A stretch of DNA of 64,000 nucleotides. Origin: Bacteriovoracaceae bacterium (lineage in GTDB: Bacteria; Bdellovibrionota; Bacteriovoracia; Bacteriovoracales; Bacteriovoracaceae). Positions 8,973 through 18,001 of this stretch are shown piece after piece (position 1 is the first letter of the stretch; the number at the start of each line of letters is the position of its first letter). The notes beneath the pieces are model-generated. The model was not told the origin of the DNA, made no database searches, and worked only from the letters and a program-made list of their open reading frames with translations. The DNA lies in NCBI GenBank assembly GCA_023701435.1, contig JAMPXB010000017.1, positions 1-64,000 on the forward strand. Reading direction: 5' to 3'. The position numbers and the translations under genes were made by a program.

Positions 8973-11253
8973 TCAGCATTCCACAAGCAATGCCGGTAAC
9001 TGTTTCTCTCAGTAAAATATGATCGTTTCTTTCAAGTGCTAGCTTTTGAATGACGTTCAAGGGATGAATCATGCTGGAGCGGAAGTAAATGCTCTCTCCC
9101 AGCCACGGTCTGAACCAGGTGAAGTCTTTTTCGCCAGTCAGCTCATGGAAGAATTGGACACTCAAATTAAATTCCTCCGTGATCTTTTTTCGCCAAAAAA
9201 CCTTTTCTTCAGAAGCTAGATTTGAATGCTCGAGGTGAAAGTTCCACACACCGAGTTCCACTTTGGCCAAAGTGAAACCTAAATTTTTAATATATGACTG
9301 CATCAGTGGAGAGCTCGCGTAATAGGCCTTGACCTTCTTTTTTTCACCGCCGCTTAAGTTGCTCCAACTAACTCCTGTTCCCCACCATATTGGAAGCAAG
9401 AGACGGGTCTGGGTCCAACATAAGATCCAGGGAATAGCACGAAGACTGAAAATCCCTTTCGCCGATCTCTTTGTCGGGCGGGAGCCAATCTTTAAGAGAT
9501 TTAAATAATCATAGGGAGTCGCCAACATGGTGAGTTTTTGAAAGTCTGAATCATTAACGAGACTTCGATAGGCCTCTTGAATGCCTTGTGAAAAAGATAT
9601 TACATCTGCCTGATCTTGCCACTGAGGTGATGCGCATTCCTTGCAGCCCTCCACCACTTTCCCTATTTGAGAGCGCATAATCAGAGGATTATTAAAATTT
9701 CTCTGAACCATTTCTCCCTGAATCGTAACTTTGAAAATGTTGAGTGCCGACTGAGGCCACCAGGAAATCTGCTCATGAACCGTTCCCCCTCCACGACTGG
9801 TGCTTCCACCTGAGCCATGAAAGAACACTGGCACTAGCTTCTTTTTCAAAAGGAATTTCTCCAGCTCAAAGAGGGCCTTCTCAATCATTAAGCGTGCCGG
9901 AAGCACACCATTTTCTTTACTGGAATCAGAATAACCTACCATGACTTCAAAACGGCTTCCCCAGCGCTTTTGATGCTCAGTCGGAAAGGCAAATGACTTG
10001 AACGCAACTTCTAGAATTTGAACTCCATTAACTAGTCCCTGCTCATTTTCAAATAATGGTATGACAGGTATTGAAAAATCGCCCAAGCGTTTTGTGGTAA
10101 TGGTCATGGCCGCCAGCAAGTCTTCAGCTGTTTGGCACATACTGATGACAAATCCCCTCACATACCACTTGGCATCGAGTCCTTGAGAAATATTTTTCAA
10201 GGTGGTGAGCATGTCTAAAATGGGCTCACTCTTATTAGTTAGGGCGTTTTTAATTCTTTCACTGTCCTCCCGGATCTCCAGCGGCAGAACCAATGCTGGA
10301 AAAAACCAGAAGAGCTTTTCCATATCGCTGATAAAGGGCGAAGTCATGAGATGGGCATCTGTTATTGTTCTTAATTTGCTGAGACTTTTCTTTAGCCGCA
10401 CCACTTTTTTTCCATCGCCACTTGAAACTTTCTTTATATCTTGCAGGTGCTTTTTTAATGAGCTCAGTTCAGCTTTGAGGAATTTTCCTTCAGCAATCAA
10501 TGCCACTTCTTCTTCGAACCGCTTTAACTCTGTATAAATGAAGATCAGGAGCTTCTGCCTGGAAAGATTAAAACTCTCCAGCATGGTGCCGCTACCGACC
10601 TTGGGATGACCGTCTTTATCCCCTCCCACCCAGGTTCTAAAACTCACATTCAAATCTTTTTTATTAAGACTGATCTGCTCCTTTAAAATGGCAGGATCAA
10701 GGACCGTGTGAAAGACCTGCTCCATCTCATCCTTCACCTGGGGACGACGATTGTTGGCCAGACTCAGGCGAACAGCAATCTGTAAGTAGTAGAAAAGCTT
10801 TTGGCGAATGGTATCAAATCCCTGATCCAGAGATTCAATCAAGAGCTCTTCAATGCGACTCATGAGATTTAAAAAGTTCTGGCTGCGGGACTCAGTTGGA
10901 TGACTGGTAAAGACGTAAATGATGGCCTGTGGTTTTTTATCCACCTTCACTTGATAGCGATTTAAGCGATGAGAGCGGTAAGCGGCTTCGCAGGAATTAA
11001 TAAGTTCCAGCATCAGCGCGAAGGCTTTGGCCTTTTGATGGAGATCCTCGCTGGAATTCTTTTGGAGTTCTTTATAAACATGCTCAAGGGCCTTCTGAAC
11101 GATCTCAGGAGACTTCCCCCTGACCTTCTTCATCTCTTGTCTTAAGGACTCAATTTCCTGGTATAAGCGTTTACCATGAACGGCCAGAAGAGCTTCTCCT
11201 AGAAGTTTTACCGACTGAGAGACGAGTTGTTTCAGGTCGGGTTGGATAAACAT
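8962..11253 (-). CDS. ppc: Phosphoenolpyruvate carboxylase, short form
   Basis: The enzyme adds bicarbonate to PEP to give oxaloacetate, replenishing the TCA cycle. At 763 residues it is shorter than the 880-930 of enterobacterial Ppc. Key motifs are present: FTSHPTE with catalytic His118, GGDKDGHP at 210-217, GYSDSSKENG at 440-449, GSRPTKR followed by LRAIPWILCWTQTR, and a C-terminal TGIACGMLTTG. The glycine-rich PEP loop reads FHGSGGSTSRGGG (478-490): the first Arg of the usual HGRGGS is Ser, while the second Arg is kept. I believe this variant occurs in a short-Ppc subfamily, but could not verify it. The gene starts 2 nt after the glyoxalase stop codon, so it is probably co-transcribed. 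Confidence 0.9.
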   Translation of the reverse strand: MFIQPDLKQLVSQSVKLLGEALLAVHGKRLYQEIESLRQEMKKVRGKSPEIVQKALEHVYKELQKNSSEDLHQKAKAFALMLELINSCEAAYRSHRLNRYQVKVDKKPQAIIYVFTSHPTESRSQNFLNLMSRIEELLIESLDQGFDTIRQKLFYYLQIAVRLSLANNRRPQVKDEMEQVFHTVLDPAILKEQISLNKKDLNVSFRTWVGGDKDGHPKVGSGTMLESFNLSRQKLLIFIYTELKRFEEEVALIAEGKFLKAELSSLKKHLQDIKKVSSGDGKKVVRLKKSLSKLRTITDAHLMTSPFISDMEKLFWFFPALVLPLEIREDSERIKNALTNKSEPILDMLTTLKNISQGLDAKWYVRGFVISMCQTAEDLLAAMTITTKRLGDFSIPVIPLFENEQGLVNGVQILEVAFKSFAFPTEHQKRWGSRFEVMVGYSDSSKENGVLPARLMIEKALFELEKFLLKKKLVPVFFHGSGGSTSRGGGTVHEQISWWPQSALNIFKVTIQGEMVQRNFNNPLIMRSQIGKVVEGCKECASPQWQDQADVISFSQGIQEAYRSLVNDSDFQKLTMLATPYDYLNLLKIGSRPTKRSAKGIFSLRAIPWILCWTQTRLLLPIWWGTGVSWSNLSGGEKKKVKAYYASSPLMQSYIKNLGFTLAKVELGVWNFHLEHSNLASEEKVFWRKKITEEFNLSVQFFHELTGEKDFTWFRPWLGESIYFRSSMIHPLNVIQKLALERNDHILLRETVTGIACGMLTTG

Positions 11254-11255
11254 TT

Positions 11256-11636
11256 TTAGTGCTCAATTAATTCAATTTTATAACCATTAGGATCTTCAAT
11301 AAAAGCAATCACAGTGGTTCCGTGCTTCATCGGACCTGGCTCTCTGACGACTTTGTATCCCAGGGTTCTCACTTTTTCGCAGGTCGCTTTAATATTATCG
11401 GTCTCTAAAGCAATATGCCCGAAAGCATCTCCCAGATTATAAGAATGCTTGCCGTAATTATATGTTAGCTCAATGCACGGATCCTGCTTACTAGTGCCAT
11501 AACTTAAAAAGACCAAAGTAAACTCCCCTTCCGGGTAATCGTTTTTGGAAATGACATTCATCCCAAGTGCCTTAGTATAAAAATTTATCGATTCATCTAA
11601 ATTGTTAACTCTGATCATGGTGTGTAAGTACTTCAT
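11256..11636 (-). CDS. gloA: Lactoylglutathione lyase (glyoxalase I)
   Basis: This 126-residue VOC-fold enzyme converts the methylglyoxal-glutathione hemithioacetal to S-lactoylglutathione. Metal ligands are at the expected places: His5 (MKYLHTMIRV), Glu in CIELTYNYG, His in FGHIALE and Glu near the end (GYKIELIEH). The length fits the short bacterial, Ni/Co-type class. It lies directly upstream of ppc in the same orientation. A start codon close to the stop of the glycine-zipper gene suggests a three-gene transcript. Confidence 0.9.
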   Translation of the reverse strand: MKYLHTMIRVNNLDESINFYTKALGMNVISKNDYPEGEFTLVFLSYGTSKQDPCIELTYNYGKHSYNLGDAFGHIALETDNIKATCEKVRTLGYKVVREPGPMKHGTTVIAFIEDPNGYKIELIEH

Positions 11637-11652
11637 TTATCCTCCCAGATAA

Positions 11653-12036
11653 TTAATCCCAGCCTATAACCTGATAGCCCTTCTCGGCTAGACATTGATT
11701 TACGAAACGTTGCTTTAGTTGATCGGGTGAAACAGCACCTGCAGCACCACCTCCGGCCGCACCAATGGCACCGCCGCGTACGATTCCTCTTCCGATATCG
11801 CCACGAAACATTCCACCTACAGCTCCCATCGCCGCGCCAATTGTTGCACCGGCACCAGCGCTTTTTGCAACTTGTTTTCCCTTACTGGACTTCAGATATT
11901 CATCAGCATCAGCAATGCACTGATCAACATCCTGCTTTGCGGCTTCCTTTCCAACTTTTTTTAACTTTTGATTAGGATAAAGCTGAGGACGTGAAGCACA
12001 ACCGGCCACCAATAAAAGAAGCATGATAAATTTCAT
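11653..12036 (-). CDS. Glycine-zipper lipoprotein
   Basis: The protein has 127 residues and lipobox L-V-A-G-C, giving a lipidated Cys13 after the signal MKFIMLLLLVAG. Residues about 58-105 form a glycine-zipper segment with repeated G-A-A-M-G-A, G-G-M-F-R-G and G-A-A-G-G-G-A-A-G units, as in SlyB/OmpA-associated lipoproteins that insert into membranes. Two further cysteines (about 40 and 115) could pair. The role is probably envelope integrity; no specific partner is evident. Confidence 0.7.
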   Translation of the reverse strand: MKFIMLLLLVAGCASRPQLYPNQKLKKVGKEAAKQDVDQCIADADEYLKSSKGKQVAKSAGAGATIGAAMGAVGGMFRGDIGRGIVRGGAIGAAGGGAAGAVSPDQLKQRFVNQCLAEKGYQVIGWD

Positions 12037-12126
12037 CGCGGGCCTCCTGATAATTCATCAACTATACCATAGTCAAAAAGATTGAACTCAGACAAAATCG
12101 ATGCATATTAGGCCAACAGGAGTTTT

Positions 12127-12873
12127 ATGTTTGAATTAAGCGCTGCGAATTTGACCTCACTTGTGACTCTCACAGCAATGGAAACGGTTCTTGGAATCGA
12201 CAATATTATTTTTATTGCGATTTTAGTGGCACGACTGCCAGCGGAATCTCAAAACAAGATCAGAAATATTGGCATTTCCTTAGCTCTTTTAATTCGCATT
12301 ATTTTGCTCTTCTCCATCAGTTGGATCATGACTTTAAAAGAACCACTTTTTGCACTGATGGGCCACACCTTCTCCGGCCGTGATTTAATTCTTCTCGGGG
12401 GCGGTCTCTTCCTCTTGGGGAAAGCCACTTTTGAAATTCATCATAAGGTTGAAGGAGATCCCCAGATTCATTTGCATGAAGCCGAACACATGGACAAAAA
12501 ACACAAAGCAAGTCCAGGCATGATGCTGGCACAGATTCTAGTACTGGATATTGTTTTCTCGCTGGACTCAGTGATCACCGCGGTGGGAATGGCCAATCAG
12601 ATCTCCATAATGGTCGTGGCGATGCTGATCTCTATGGTGATCATGCTGGTTTCGGCAGGAAAAATCAGTTCCTTTGTGGAGCGCCATCCCACCATAAAAA
12701 TTCTTGCTCTCTCATTTTTATTGCTAATTGGAGTGATGTTGGTGGCGGAAGGAATGGGCGCCCATATCTCAAAGGGCTACATTTACTTTGCAATGGCCTT
12801 CTCCCTTACGGTAGAGCTACTTAATATGCGCTACCGTAAGAAGAATGTTCCAGCACCTACTGGTACTCTTTAG
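12127..12873 (+). CDS. TerC-family integral membrane protein
   Basis: This 248-residue membrane protein has about seven hydrophobic segments and the TerC family signatures E-T-V-L-G-I-D-N-I-I-F near residue 22 and 'VLDIVFSLDSVITAVGM' near residue 140. Both carry the conserved acidic residues in membrane helices. Family members are linked to metal ion (Mn) export or tellurite resistance; the substrate here is unknown. A His-rich loop (HEAEHMDKKHK) between helices could bind metal. CAACAGGAG precedes the ATG. The 3' end overlaps the converging HTH gene by 17 bp. Confidence 0.88.
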   Translation: MFELSAANLTSLVTLTAMETVLGIDNIIFIAILVARLPAESQNKIRNIGISLALLIRIILLFSISWIMTLKEPLFALMGHTFSGRDLILLGGGLFLLGKATFEIHHKVEGDPQIHLHEAEHMDKKHKASPGMMLAQILVLDIVFSLDSVITAVGMANQISIMVVAMLISMVIMLVSAGKISSFVERHPTIKILALSFLLLIGVMLVAEGMGAHISKGYIYFAMAFSLTVELLNMRYRKKNVPAPTGTL

Positions 12874-13096
12874 GAATTAAATCGGCGTTTAAATGACGAA
12901 GGACTTGAAGAACCTTGGCGAGGTGAAGATTTTCATCTCCCCCTTCAAGTCTTTTTAAAAAGGCCAGGCCAACTCCGGAGTGCTTGGCCAATTGTTCCTG
13001 AGTAAAGCCTCTGTCTTTTCTTTTTTTACGGATAAAATAAGCAACGGTTCCTAATTCTCTTTCAATTTCTGCATTCGATCTGCGGACAACTTCCAT
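12857..13096 (-). CDS. HipB/Y4mF-type XRE transcriptional regulator
   Basis: This 79-residue protein carries one XRE helix-turn-helix (IRKKRKDRGFTQEQLAKHSG) followed by VGLAFLKRLEGGDENLHLAKVLQ and a short tail. That is the layout of the Y4mF/HipB family, which commonly acts as antitoxin and autorepressor beside a HipA kinase. No HipA gene is next to it: upstream is the ankyrin gene and downstream TerC. It is therefore an orphan, either a solitary regulator or the survivor of a lost toxin-antitoxin pair. Confidence 0.8.
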   Translation of the reverse strand: MEVVRRSNAEIERELGTVAYFIRKKRKDRGFTQEQLAKHSGVGLAFLKRLEGGDENLHLAKVLQVLRHLNADLIPKEYQ

Positions 13097-13198
13097 GTCG
13101 CCTCCCTTTTCCTATCCATTTTAATGCTAAAAGCATTTTGTGCAAGTACTCAGGGGACGACTTAAAGACTCAACTTCTTTTTAGTATTAAATCATGGC

Positions 13199-14050
13199 CT
13201 AATCTGCGAACTCTGAGAACTCAGCCGTCTCAGTAGCTTCGAGCGGTCGATCTTCTGGTTCGATCAGGGCCGAATAGTCTATGATCTGATCCTTAGGAAT
13301 CTTTCTTTTCTTGTAGAAGTCAGGAATCGGCTTAGGGGCAGAGGCGACAGAGCGGGCTTCAAAAGACTCAGCAAAAGCTACCAAGGCGGCATCTTTCTTT
13401 TTCTTCAAAATGGCCAGCGCTGTTAGCCCTCTTCCATCCTTTTGCTTAAAATCGGCATTTTGCTCTTTCCAGTAGGAAAGCATTGGTAAACAGTCGTTCT
13501 CCGCGGCTAAGGTTAATGGAGTGGAACCATCTTTGGCCTTAAGATCCCAGTTAAGTTTTCCTTGCTGATGGAGGATACTGGTTAATTTATGTGAGCAAGC
13601 GGCACTGGCCAGGTGTAACAGCGACCACTCCTTCTTCCCATAAGTAAATTTAAAATCCGGTTTCTCCATCACTAGTTGCTTTAAAAGATCCGGATTATTC
13701 TTAGAGATCGCGATGGTCATGATGTCGGTGTCTTTACCTTTTAATTGTTTTACAAAAGGTATCTTTTGGGAATGAACATATTTCATAAATTCAGACCGCT
13801 CAAAATAGGCCATACCTTCGGCAATGGTGTAGATGGAGCCATCAATCACCGGAAGAGCATCATGGATCTTACCTCCAGCTTTTATGAACCCCTCAAAGGC
13901 TTTCTGATCATTTTTTATCAGCGCCAGCAAGGCTTCATCACTTAAGTTTCTAGCTTCTGTTGTCTTAGGATTATTTAAGAGCCAGACAGTGGAAACCGTA
14001 ACGATCATTAAAAGGCTAACTGCCGAAACAACGGCCTGTTTATTATTCAC
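13199..14050 (-). CDS. Membrane-anchored ankyrin-repeat protein
   Basis: The product is 283 residues with an N-terminal hydrophobic anchor (about residues 6-26). Residues about 95-235 form ankyrin repeats, recognisable from WSLLHLASAACSHKLTSIL, DGSTPLTLAAENDCLPML and DGRGLTALAILKKKKDAAL. The C-terminal 45 residues are polar and end in an acidic stretch. With the anchor uncleaved, the repeats would face the periplasm and serve protein-protein contacts. The partner is unknown and no operon is evident. Confidence 0.75.
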   Translation of the reverse strand: MNNKQAVVSAVSLLMIVTVSTVWLLNNPKTTEARNLSDEALLALIKNDQKAFEGFIKAGGKIHDALPVIDGSIYTIAEGMAYFERSEFMKYVHSQKIPFVKQLKGKDTDIMTIAISKNNPDLLKQLVMEKPDFKFTYGKKEWSLLHLASAACSHKLTSILHQQGKLNWDLKAKDGSTPLTLAAENDCLPMLSYWKEQNADFKQKDGRGLTALAILKKKKDAALVAFAESFEARSVASAPKPIPDFYKKRKIPKDQIIDYSALIEPEDRPLEATETAEFSEFAD

Positions 14051-14187
14051 AAGATCCCCCCATGGAAGTAGTGCTTAGCGCGTTTATTTTACGTCAGATG
14101 CAAAAGAAGAATGAAAATAATGTCAGAAAATCTATGAATCCAAAGGCTTGATCAGAGTACTTCTATAGAGAAAGAAGAAAGTCTGCC

Positions 14188-15117
14188 ATGAAGAATTGGC
14201 AGTTTGGAATATTACGTTACAATAAATCAATGAGATATATTCTCGCCTTGAATTTCATTATACTAAGCAGTTCAGTCTTTTCTGCCGAGGAAAAGACCGA
14301 GCAAGATATTTATATTCTGGATGAAGCACAGGCCCTCTTCGGTGACCGGGCTAATCTCGTGGCCAACCGCCTTGACTCCTTCTTTGCTACCGAAAGAGCG
14401 GATGATGAATTTGGCCGAAGCCGAATCAGAATCAGATCTCAATTCATGTTGCGAGAGCGGGAGGTATCCGATCTCGCAAATCAATACCGAATCAACCTTC
14501 GCCTACCTCACCTGGAGCAAAAATTTAAATACGAGTACTATCAGACTGAGGAAGAGAAAAAGCTGGCAGCCGAAGAAAAAGAAAAGCTCAAATTGAGCAG
14601 AATCAACCGTGCCTGGCTCTTTAACATTGATATGGGTGTCAGTGCCGCCATTCCTCCCAAGCTTATTACCCGGGCGAGAGTCAGAAGAAGTTTTGAAACA
14701 GGAACTTTCATTCATCGTTTTGTGGAACAATTGACCTATACCACTGATGAAAGTGGTCTGGTGGAAGAAACTGATCTCAATTCCGATTATGTCTTTTCTG
14801 ACGGCCTGGTTTTCCGTTTCATCAACAATAAACGCTGGCGGGTTTTAAAAAAGGAGTTTGATACCAATCATGGTCCCACTCTCCTTCATCAACTCAGCGA
14901 GAACGAAGCCATGAGTTACTCCACGACCATGCACACTGTAATTGATTCAGGAATCTGGTATGTAGACAATTATCGTATCGCTGCTGACTATCGAAGAAAT
15001 CTTTACAAGCAGTGGATCTATTTTGATGTGATTACCGGACTTGATTTTCCTAAAGTATGGTCTTTTAGAAGAACACCTTTCATTACCTTTCAGTTAGAAA
15101 TTCTCTTTGGTGGATAA
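14188..15117 (+). CDS. Exported protein, possibly outer-membrane, unknown function
   Basis: The protein has 309 residues from the ATG at 14188, which has GAAAGAAGAAAG upstream. An internal ATG at 14230 gives a more typical signal peptide (MRYILALNFIILSSSVFSA) but lacks a ribosome site, so the start is open. The mature part holds a charged helical insert (EEEKKLAAEEKEKLKLSR) and later alternating beta-like segments ending ITFQLEILFGG, which suggests a small barrel. No family is recognised. A shared terminator follows at 15124. Confidence 0.6.
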   Translation: MKNWQFGILRYNKSMRYILALNFIILSSSVFSAEEKTEQDIYILDEAQALFGDRANLVANRLDSFFATERADDEFGRSRIRIRSQFMLREREVSDLANQYRINLRLPHLEQKFKYEYYQTEEEKKLAAEEKEKLKLSRINRAWLFNIDMGVSAAIPPKLITRARVRRSFETGTFIHRFVEQLTYTTDESGLVEETDLNSDYVFSDGLVFRFINNKRWRVLKKEFDTNHGPTLLHQLSENEAMSYSTTMHTVIDSGIWYVDNYRIAADYRRNLYKQWIYFDVITGLDFPKVWSFRRTPFITFQLEILFGG

Positions 15118-15123
15118 GCAAAA

Positions 15124-15153
15124 AAATAAGGCTACCCGAAGGTAGCCTTATTT
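15124..15153. terminator. Bidirectional Rho-independent terminator
   Basis: A perfect 13-bp stem (15124-15136 with 15141-15153, core AAGGCTACC / GGTAGCCTT) closes a CGAA loop. The stem is A-rich on the left flank and T-rich on the right, so it works in both directions. It separates the converging genes ending at 15117 and 15163. Confidence 0.9.
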
Positions 15154-15162
15154 TTTTCTTTA

Positions 15163-17229
15163 TTAAAGAAGAGCAATCAAAGGAGCGATGAGGAGTGAAA
15201 CTACCGACATCACCTTGATCAAGATAGCAATACCTGGACCAGATGTATCCTTGAACGGATCTCCAACCATATCACCAACAACAGCTGCCTTGTGAGTATC
15301 AGTTCCCTTCTTCTCACCAGCAAGCTTGCCTTTTTCGATATATTTTTTAGCGTTATCCCAAGCACCACCAGCGTTCGCCATGAAAAGTGACATTGTAGCA
15401 CCTACTGCAAGAGATCCTGCAAGTAGACCAGCAAGAGAAGCCGGGCCCATGAAGAAACCAACTAGAACTGGAGCAAGAATTGCGATCATCCCTGGAAGAA
15501 TCATTTCTCTTAAAGCGGCAGCAGTGGCGATATCCACAATCTTCTTCGGCTCAGGCTCTGCCTTAAGCTCCATAAGACCAGGAATTTCTCTAAACTGACG
15601 ACCGATTTCAACAACGATAGCACCAGCAGCTTTACCAACGGCCAGCATAGTTGTTGAACCAACAAGGAATGGAAGGATTGAACCTAAAAGAATTCCGATA
15701 AGAATTTTAGGATCAGTAAGAACCAGCTCCACAGCTCCAAGTCCACTAAGTGAACGAACGTGGTTGATCTCAATATTGAAAGCAGAGAAAAGAGCTAGCA
15801 CGGTAAGAATCGCAGAACCGATGGCGTACCCCTTACCAATTGCAGCTGTAGTGTTACCAACCATATCCAGTTCATCAGTGATCTCACGAACTTCAGGTCC
15901 TAGACCTGACATTTCAGAAATACCACCGGCGTTATCTGAGATCGGGCCGTAAGCATCAACAGTCATAACGACTGCAGTACCACCAAGCATACCAACAGCA
16001 GAAAGAGCAATACCGTAAAGACCAAGATACTTGTTAGCAAGGTAAGCAACCAAGGCAACTACGATCATTGGAATAGCCGTTGATTCCATCCCTACTGCCA
16101 GACCTTGAATTACGTTTGTACCAGCACCAGTTTTAGCAGATTCTGCAATACGAGCAACTGGAGTTGAAGATGTATAGTAGTCAGTTACGAGACCGATAAT
16201 TGTTCCGCCGATAGCACCGAAAGTAAGAATCGCTGTAACAGCTTGAGTGATATCAAGCGAAGCCATAATTACATAAGAAGCGATTGCCAGAACAACAGGA
16301 GGAAGGATCAGGGCCCCACGAAGAACCTTCGCTGGATCCATATTTTTCATCGCACGAGCTGCGAAGATACAAAGGATTGAAACGGCCAGACCAACAGCTG
16401 AAAGCACCAGCGGAAGACCGACTGCAACCATTTTATTGATTGAAGCATCAACATTGGCCATAAGAACCGGAAGCTCTGAAGAAGTGATAGCAATGGCCAT
16501 AGCAGCTACAATAGCAGCAACCATTGATTCATAAATATCAGCACCCATACCTGCAACGTCACCAACGTTATCACCGACGTTATCAGCGATAACACCTGGG
16601 TTACGAGGATCATCTTCAGGAATGTTTTCAATTACTTTACCGGCAATATCCGAACCAACGTCAGCGGCCTTAGTATAAATACCACCACCGATACGGGCAA
16701 AAAGAGCAATTGATGAAGCACCAACAGCAAAAGAGTGAAGAACAGTTGAAAGAACTTTATCACCTTCTTTTTCAAAAACTAAATAAAGAACACCAAGTCC
16801 GATTGCACCAAGACCGGCAACCGAAAGACCCATCACTGCACCACCATCAAGGGCAGTAAGCAGCGCCAAAGGTCTTGAACCGGTACGAGCAGCTTGAGTT
16901 GTCTTAACGTTAGCGTAGGTAGCAGCTTTCATACCGATGAAACCAGCAAGAAGAGAAAGGAAAGCACCAAGCACGAATGATCCAGCGGCAAGAACTCCTA
17001 GACCATAACCAATAAGAGCAGCAACAACAACACCGTAAATAGCGAGAACTTTGTACTGTCTGAATAAGAAGGCCATAGCACCTTCACGGATATAACCCGC
17101 GATACGCTCCATTGTGTCAGTCCCTTTTCCAAGTCGCATGACCTGAAAATAGAAAAAGGCAGCAATGGCCAATCCAAGTACGCCAAAGAGCACAGGCGTT
17201 TTAATCCACATCAACCAAGATTCCATCAT
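15163..17229 (-). CDS. hppA: Membrane-bound ion-pumping pyrophosphatase, K+-dependent type
   Basis: This 688-residue protein with about 16 membrane segments couples PPi hydrolysis to H+ or Na+ export. The PPi/Mg site is intact: [19 protein letters not shown] followed by [24 protein letters not shown], and near the end [13 protein letters not shown]. The K+-dependence switch reads [10 protein letters not shown]; Ala at the first position after NTT marks the K+-dependent class, whereas K+-independent enzymes have Lys there. Pumped ion (H+ or Na+) cannot be decided by eye. The gene is monocistronic and ends at the bidirectional terminator. Confidence 0.95.
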   Translation of the reverse strand: MMESWLMWIKTPVLFGVLGLAIAAFFYFQVMRLGKGTDTMERIAGYIREGAMAFLFRQYKVLAIYGVVVAALIGYGLGVLAAGSFVLGAFLSLLAGFIGMKAATYANVKTTQAARTGSRPLALLTALDGGAVMGLSVAGLGAIGLGVLYLVFEKEGDKVLSTVLHSFAVGASSIALFARIGGGIYTKAADVGSDIAGKVIENIPEDDPRNPGVIADNVGDNVGDVAGMGADIYESMVAAIVAAMAIAITSSELPVLMANVDASINKMVAVGLPLVLSAVGLAVSILCIFAARAMKNMDPAKVLRGALILPPVVLAIASYVIMASLDITQAVTAILTFGAIGGTIIGLVTDYYTSSTPVARIAESAKTGAGTNVIQGLAVGMESTAIPMIVVALVAYLANKYLGLYGIALSAVGMLGGTAVVMTVDAYGPISDNAGGISEMSGLGPEVREITDELDMVGNTTAAIGKGYAIGSAILTVLALFSAFNIEINHVRSLSGLGAVELVLTDPKILIGILLGSILPFLVGSTTMLAVGKAAGAIVVEIGRQFREIPGLMELKAEPEPKKIVDIATAAALREMILPGMIAILAPVLVGFFMGPASLAGLLAGSLAVGATMSLFMANAGGAWDNAKKYIEKGKLAGEKKGTDTHKAAVVGDMVGDPFKDTSGPGIAILIKVMSVVSLLIAPLIALL

Positions 17230-17358
17230 GCTGATCTCCCTAATAAATTGCGAATAAATGTATAGAATTTTTTACTAAATCTGATCTCTTTAGTAAATCT
17301 CAATTGCCTCAAAAACAAACAATTAGGCGAACCGCATTAACTTAATTAAATCTAGCAC

Positions 17359-17387
17359 TTGACGTTACTTGCCCGCTGCTCTAAGTT
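17359..17387 (+). promoter_or_regulatory. Candidate sigma-70 promoter, possibly giving a leaderless mRNA
   Basis: TTGACG (17359-17364), a 17-nt spacer and TAAGTT (17382-17387) form a plausible -35/-10 pair. The ATG of the Cys-cluster gene lies only 9 nt after the -10 box, and no ribosome-binding site precedes it. Transcription from here would start at or next to the ATG. The -10 match is weak. Confidence 0.35.
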
Positions 17388-17395
17388 CCCTCTTC

Positions 17396-17944
17396 ATGAC
17401 TCAAGTCAATCGCCGGGAATTATTAATTAAAAAGATGGAGCATCTAGAGGCCCAACAGATGGGTTGCCTCGGATGCCAAGGATCGTGTTGCACCTTCGAG
17501 GCGAATTCCATGATGCTCACACCGCTGGAAGCGATGGAGCTCATGACCTACCTGCAAGACAAAAACCTGCTGAATCCTGAACTCAAGACCAAACTCCAAA
17601 AAACTGTTTCCGATTACCGCTTAGAACCCAAATATCTTAATGCCCGCAGATCTTATCTTAGAAAAACTTATACCTGTCCGTTCTTCAATTTTAAGGAACT
17701 AGGTTGTCCCCTGCCTCGGGAAATTAAACCCTATGGTTGCCTGGCCTTTGATTCCCATCATCCAACACTCAAGGCCGACAGCAACTGCTACTCAGAAAGA
17801 GATTTATTGATCGAGCGTGAAAAGCTGCACCCGGAAGAAGCTGTGTTAAACGAAGAGATCAGAAAAAAAATGAATCTTGATTGGGAAAAGTCCCCGATTC
17901 CAAATGCCTTGTTAGATTTATGGGACAAGTTAGAAAATGCCTAA
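17396..17944 (+). CDS. YkgJ-type cysteine-cluster protein
   Basis: The ATG at 17396 is preferred over the upstream in-frame TTG at 17369, giving 182 residues. Cysteines occur in GCLGCQGSCC, in CPF after YLRKTYT, in GCPL and in GCLAF, the CxxCxxxCC...C...C...C pattern of the YkgJ/CxxCxxCC family. Members bind zinc or an iron-sulfur cluster; the function is unproven. The protein has no signal peptide and is cytoplasmic. It is divergent from hppA. Confidence 0.8.
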   Translation: MTQVNRRELLIKKMEHLEAQQMGCLGCQGSCCTFEANSMMLTPLEAMELMTYLQDKNLLNPELKTKLQKTVSDYRLEPKYLNARRSYLRKTYTCPFFNFKELGCPLPREIKPYGCLAFDSHHPTLKADSNCYSERDLLIEREKLHPEEAVLNEEIRKKMNLDWEKSPIPNALLDLWDKLENA

Positions 17945-17978
17945 AAAAAAAGCCCACTGTTTTTAAGCAGTGAGCTTT
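17943..17978 (-). terminator. Terminator downstream of the first HExxH protein gene
   Basis: A 9-bp stem with one C-A mismatch (17951-17959 with 17968-17976) is followed on the minus strand by eight U residues (complement of 17943-17950). It ends the minus-strand unit whose last gene stops at 18002. On the plus strand it could also weakly end the Cys-cluster transcript. Confidence 0.7.
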
Positions 17979-18001
17979 GTCGGTTTGTCTTTTTTGAATT
18001 C

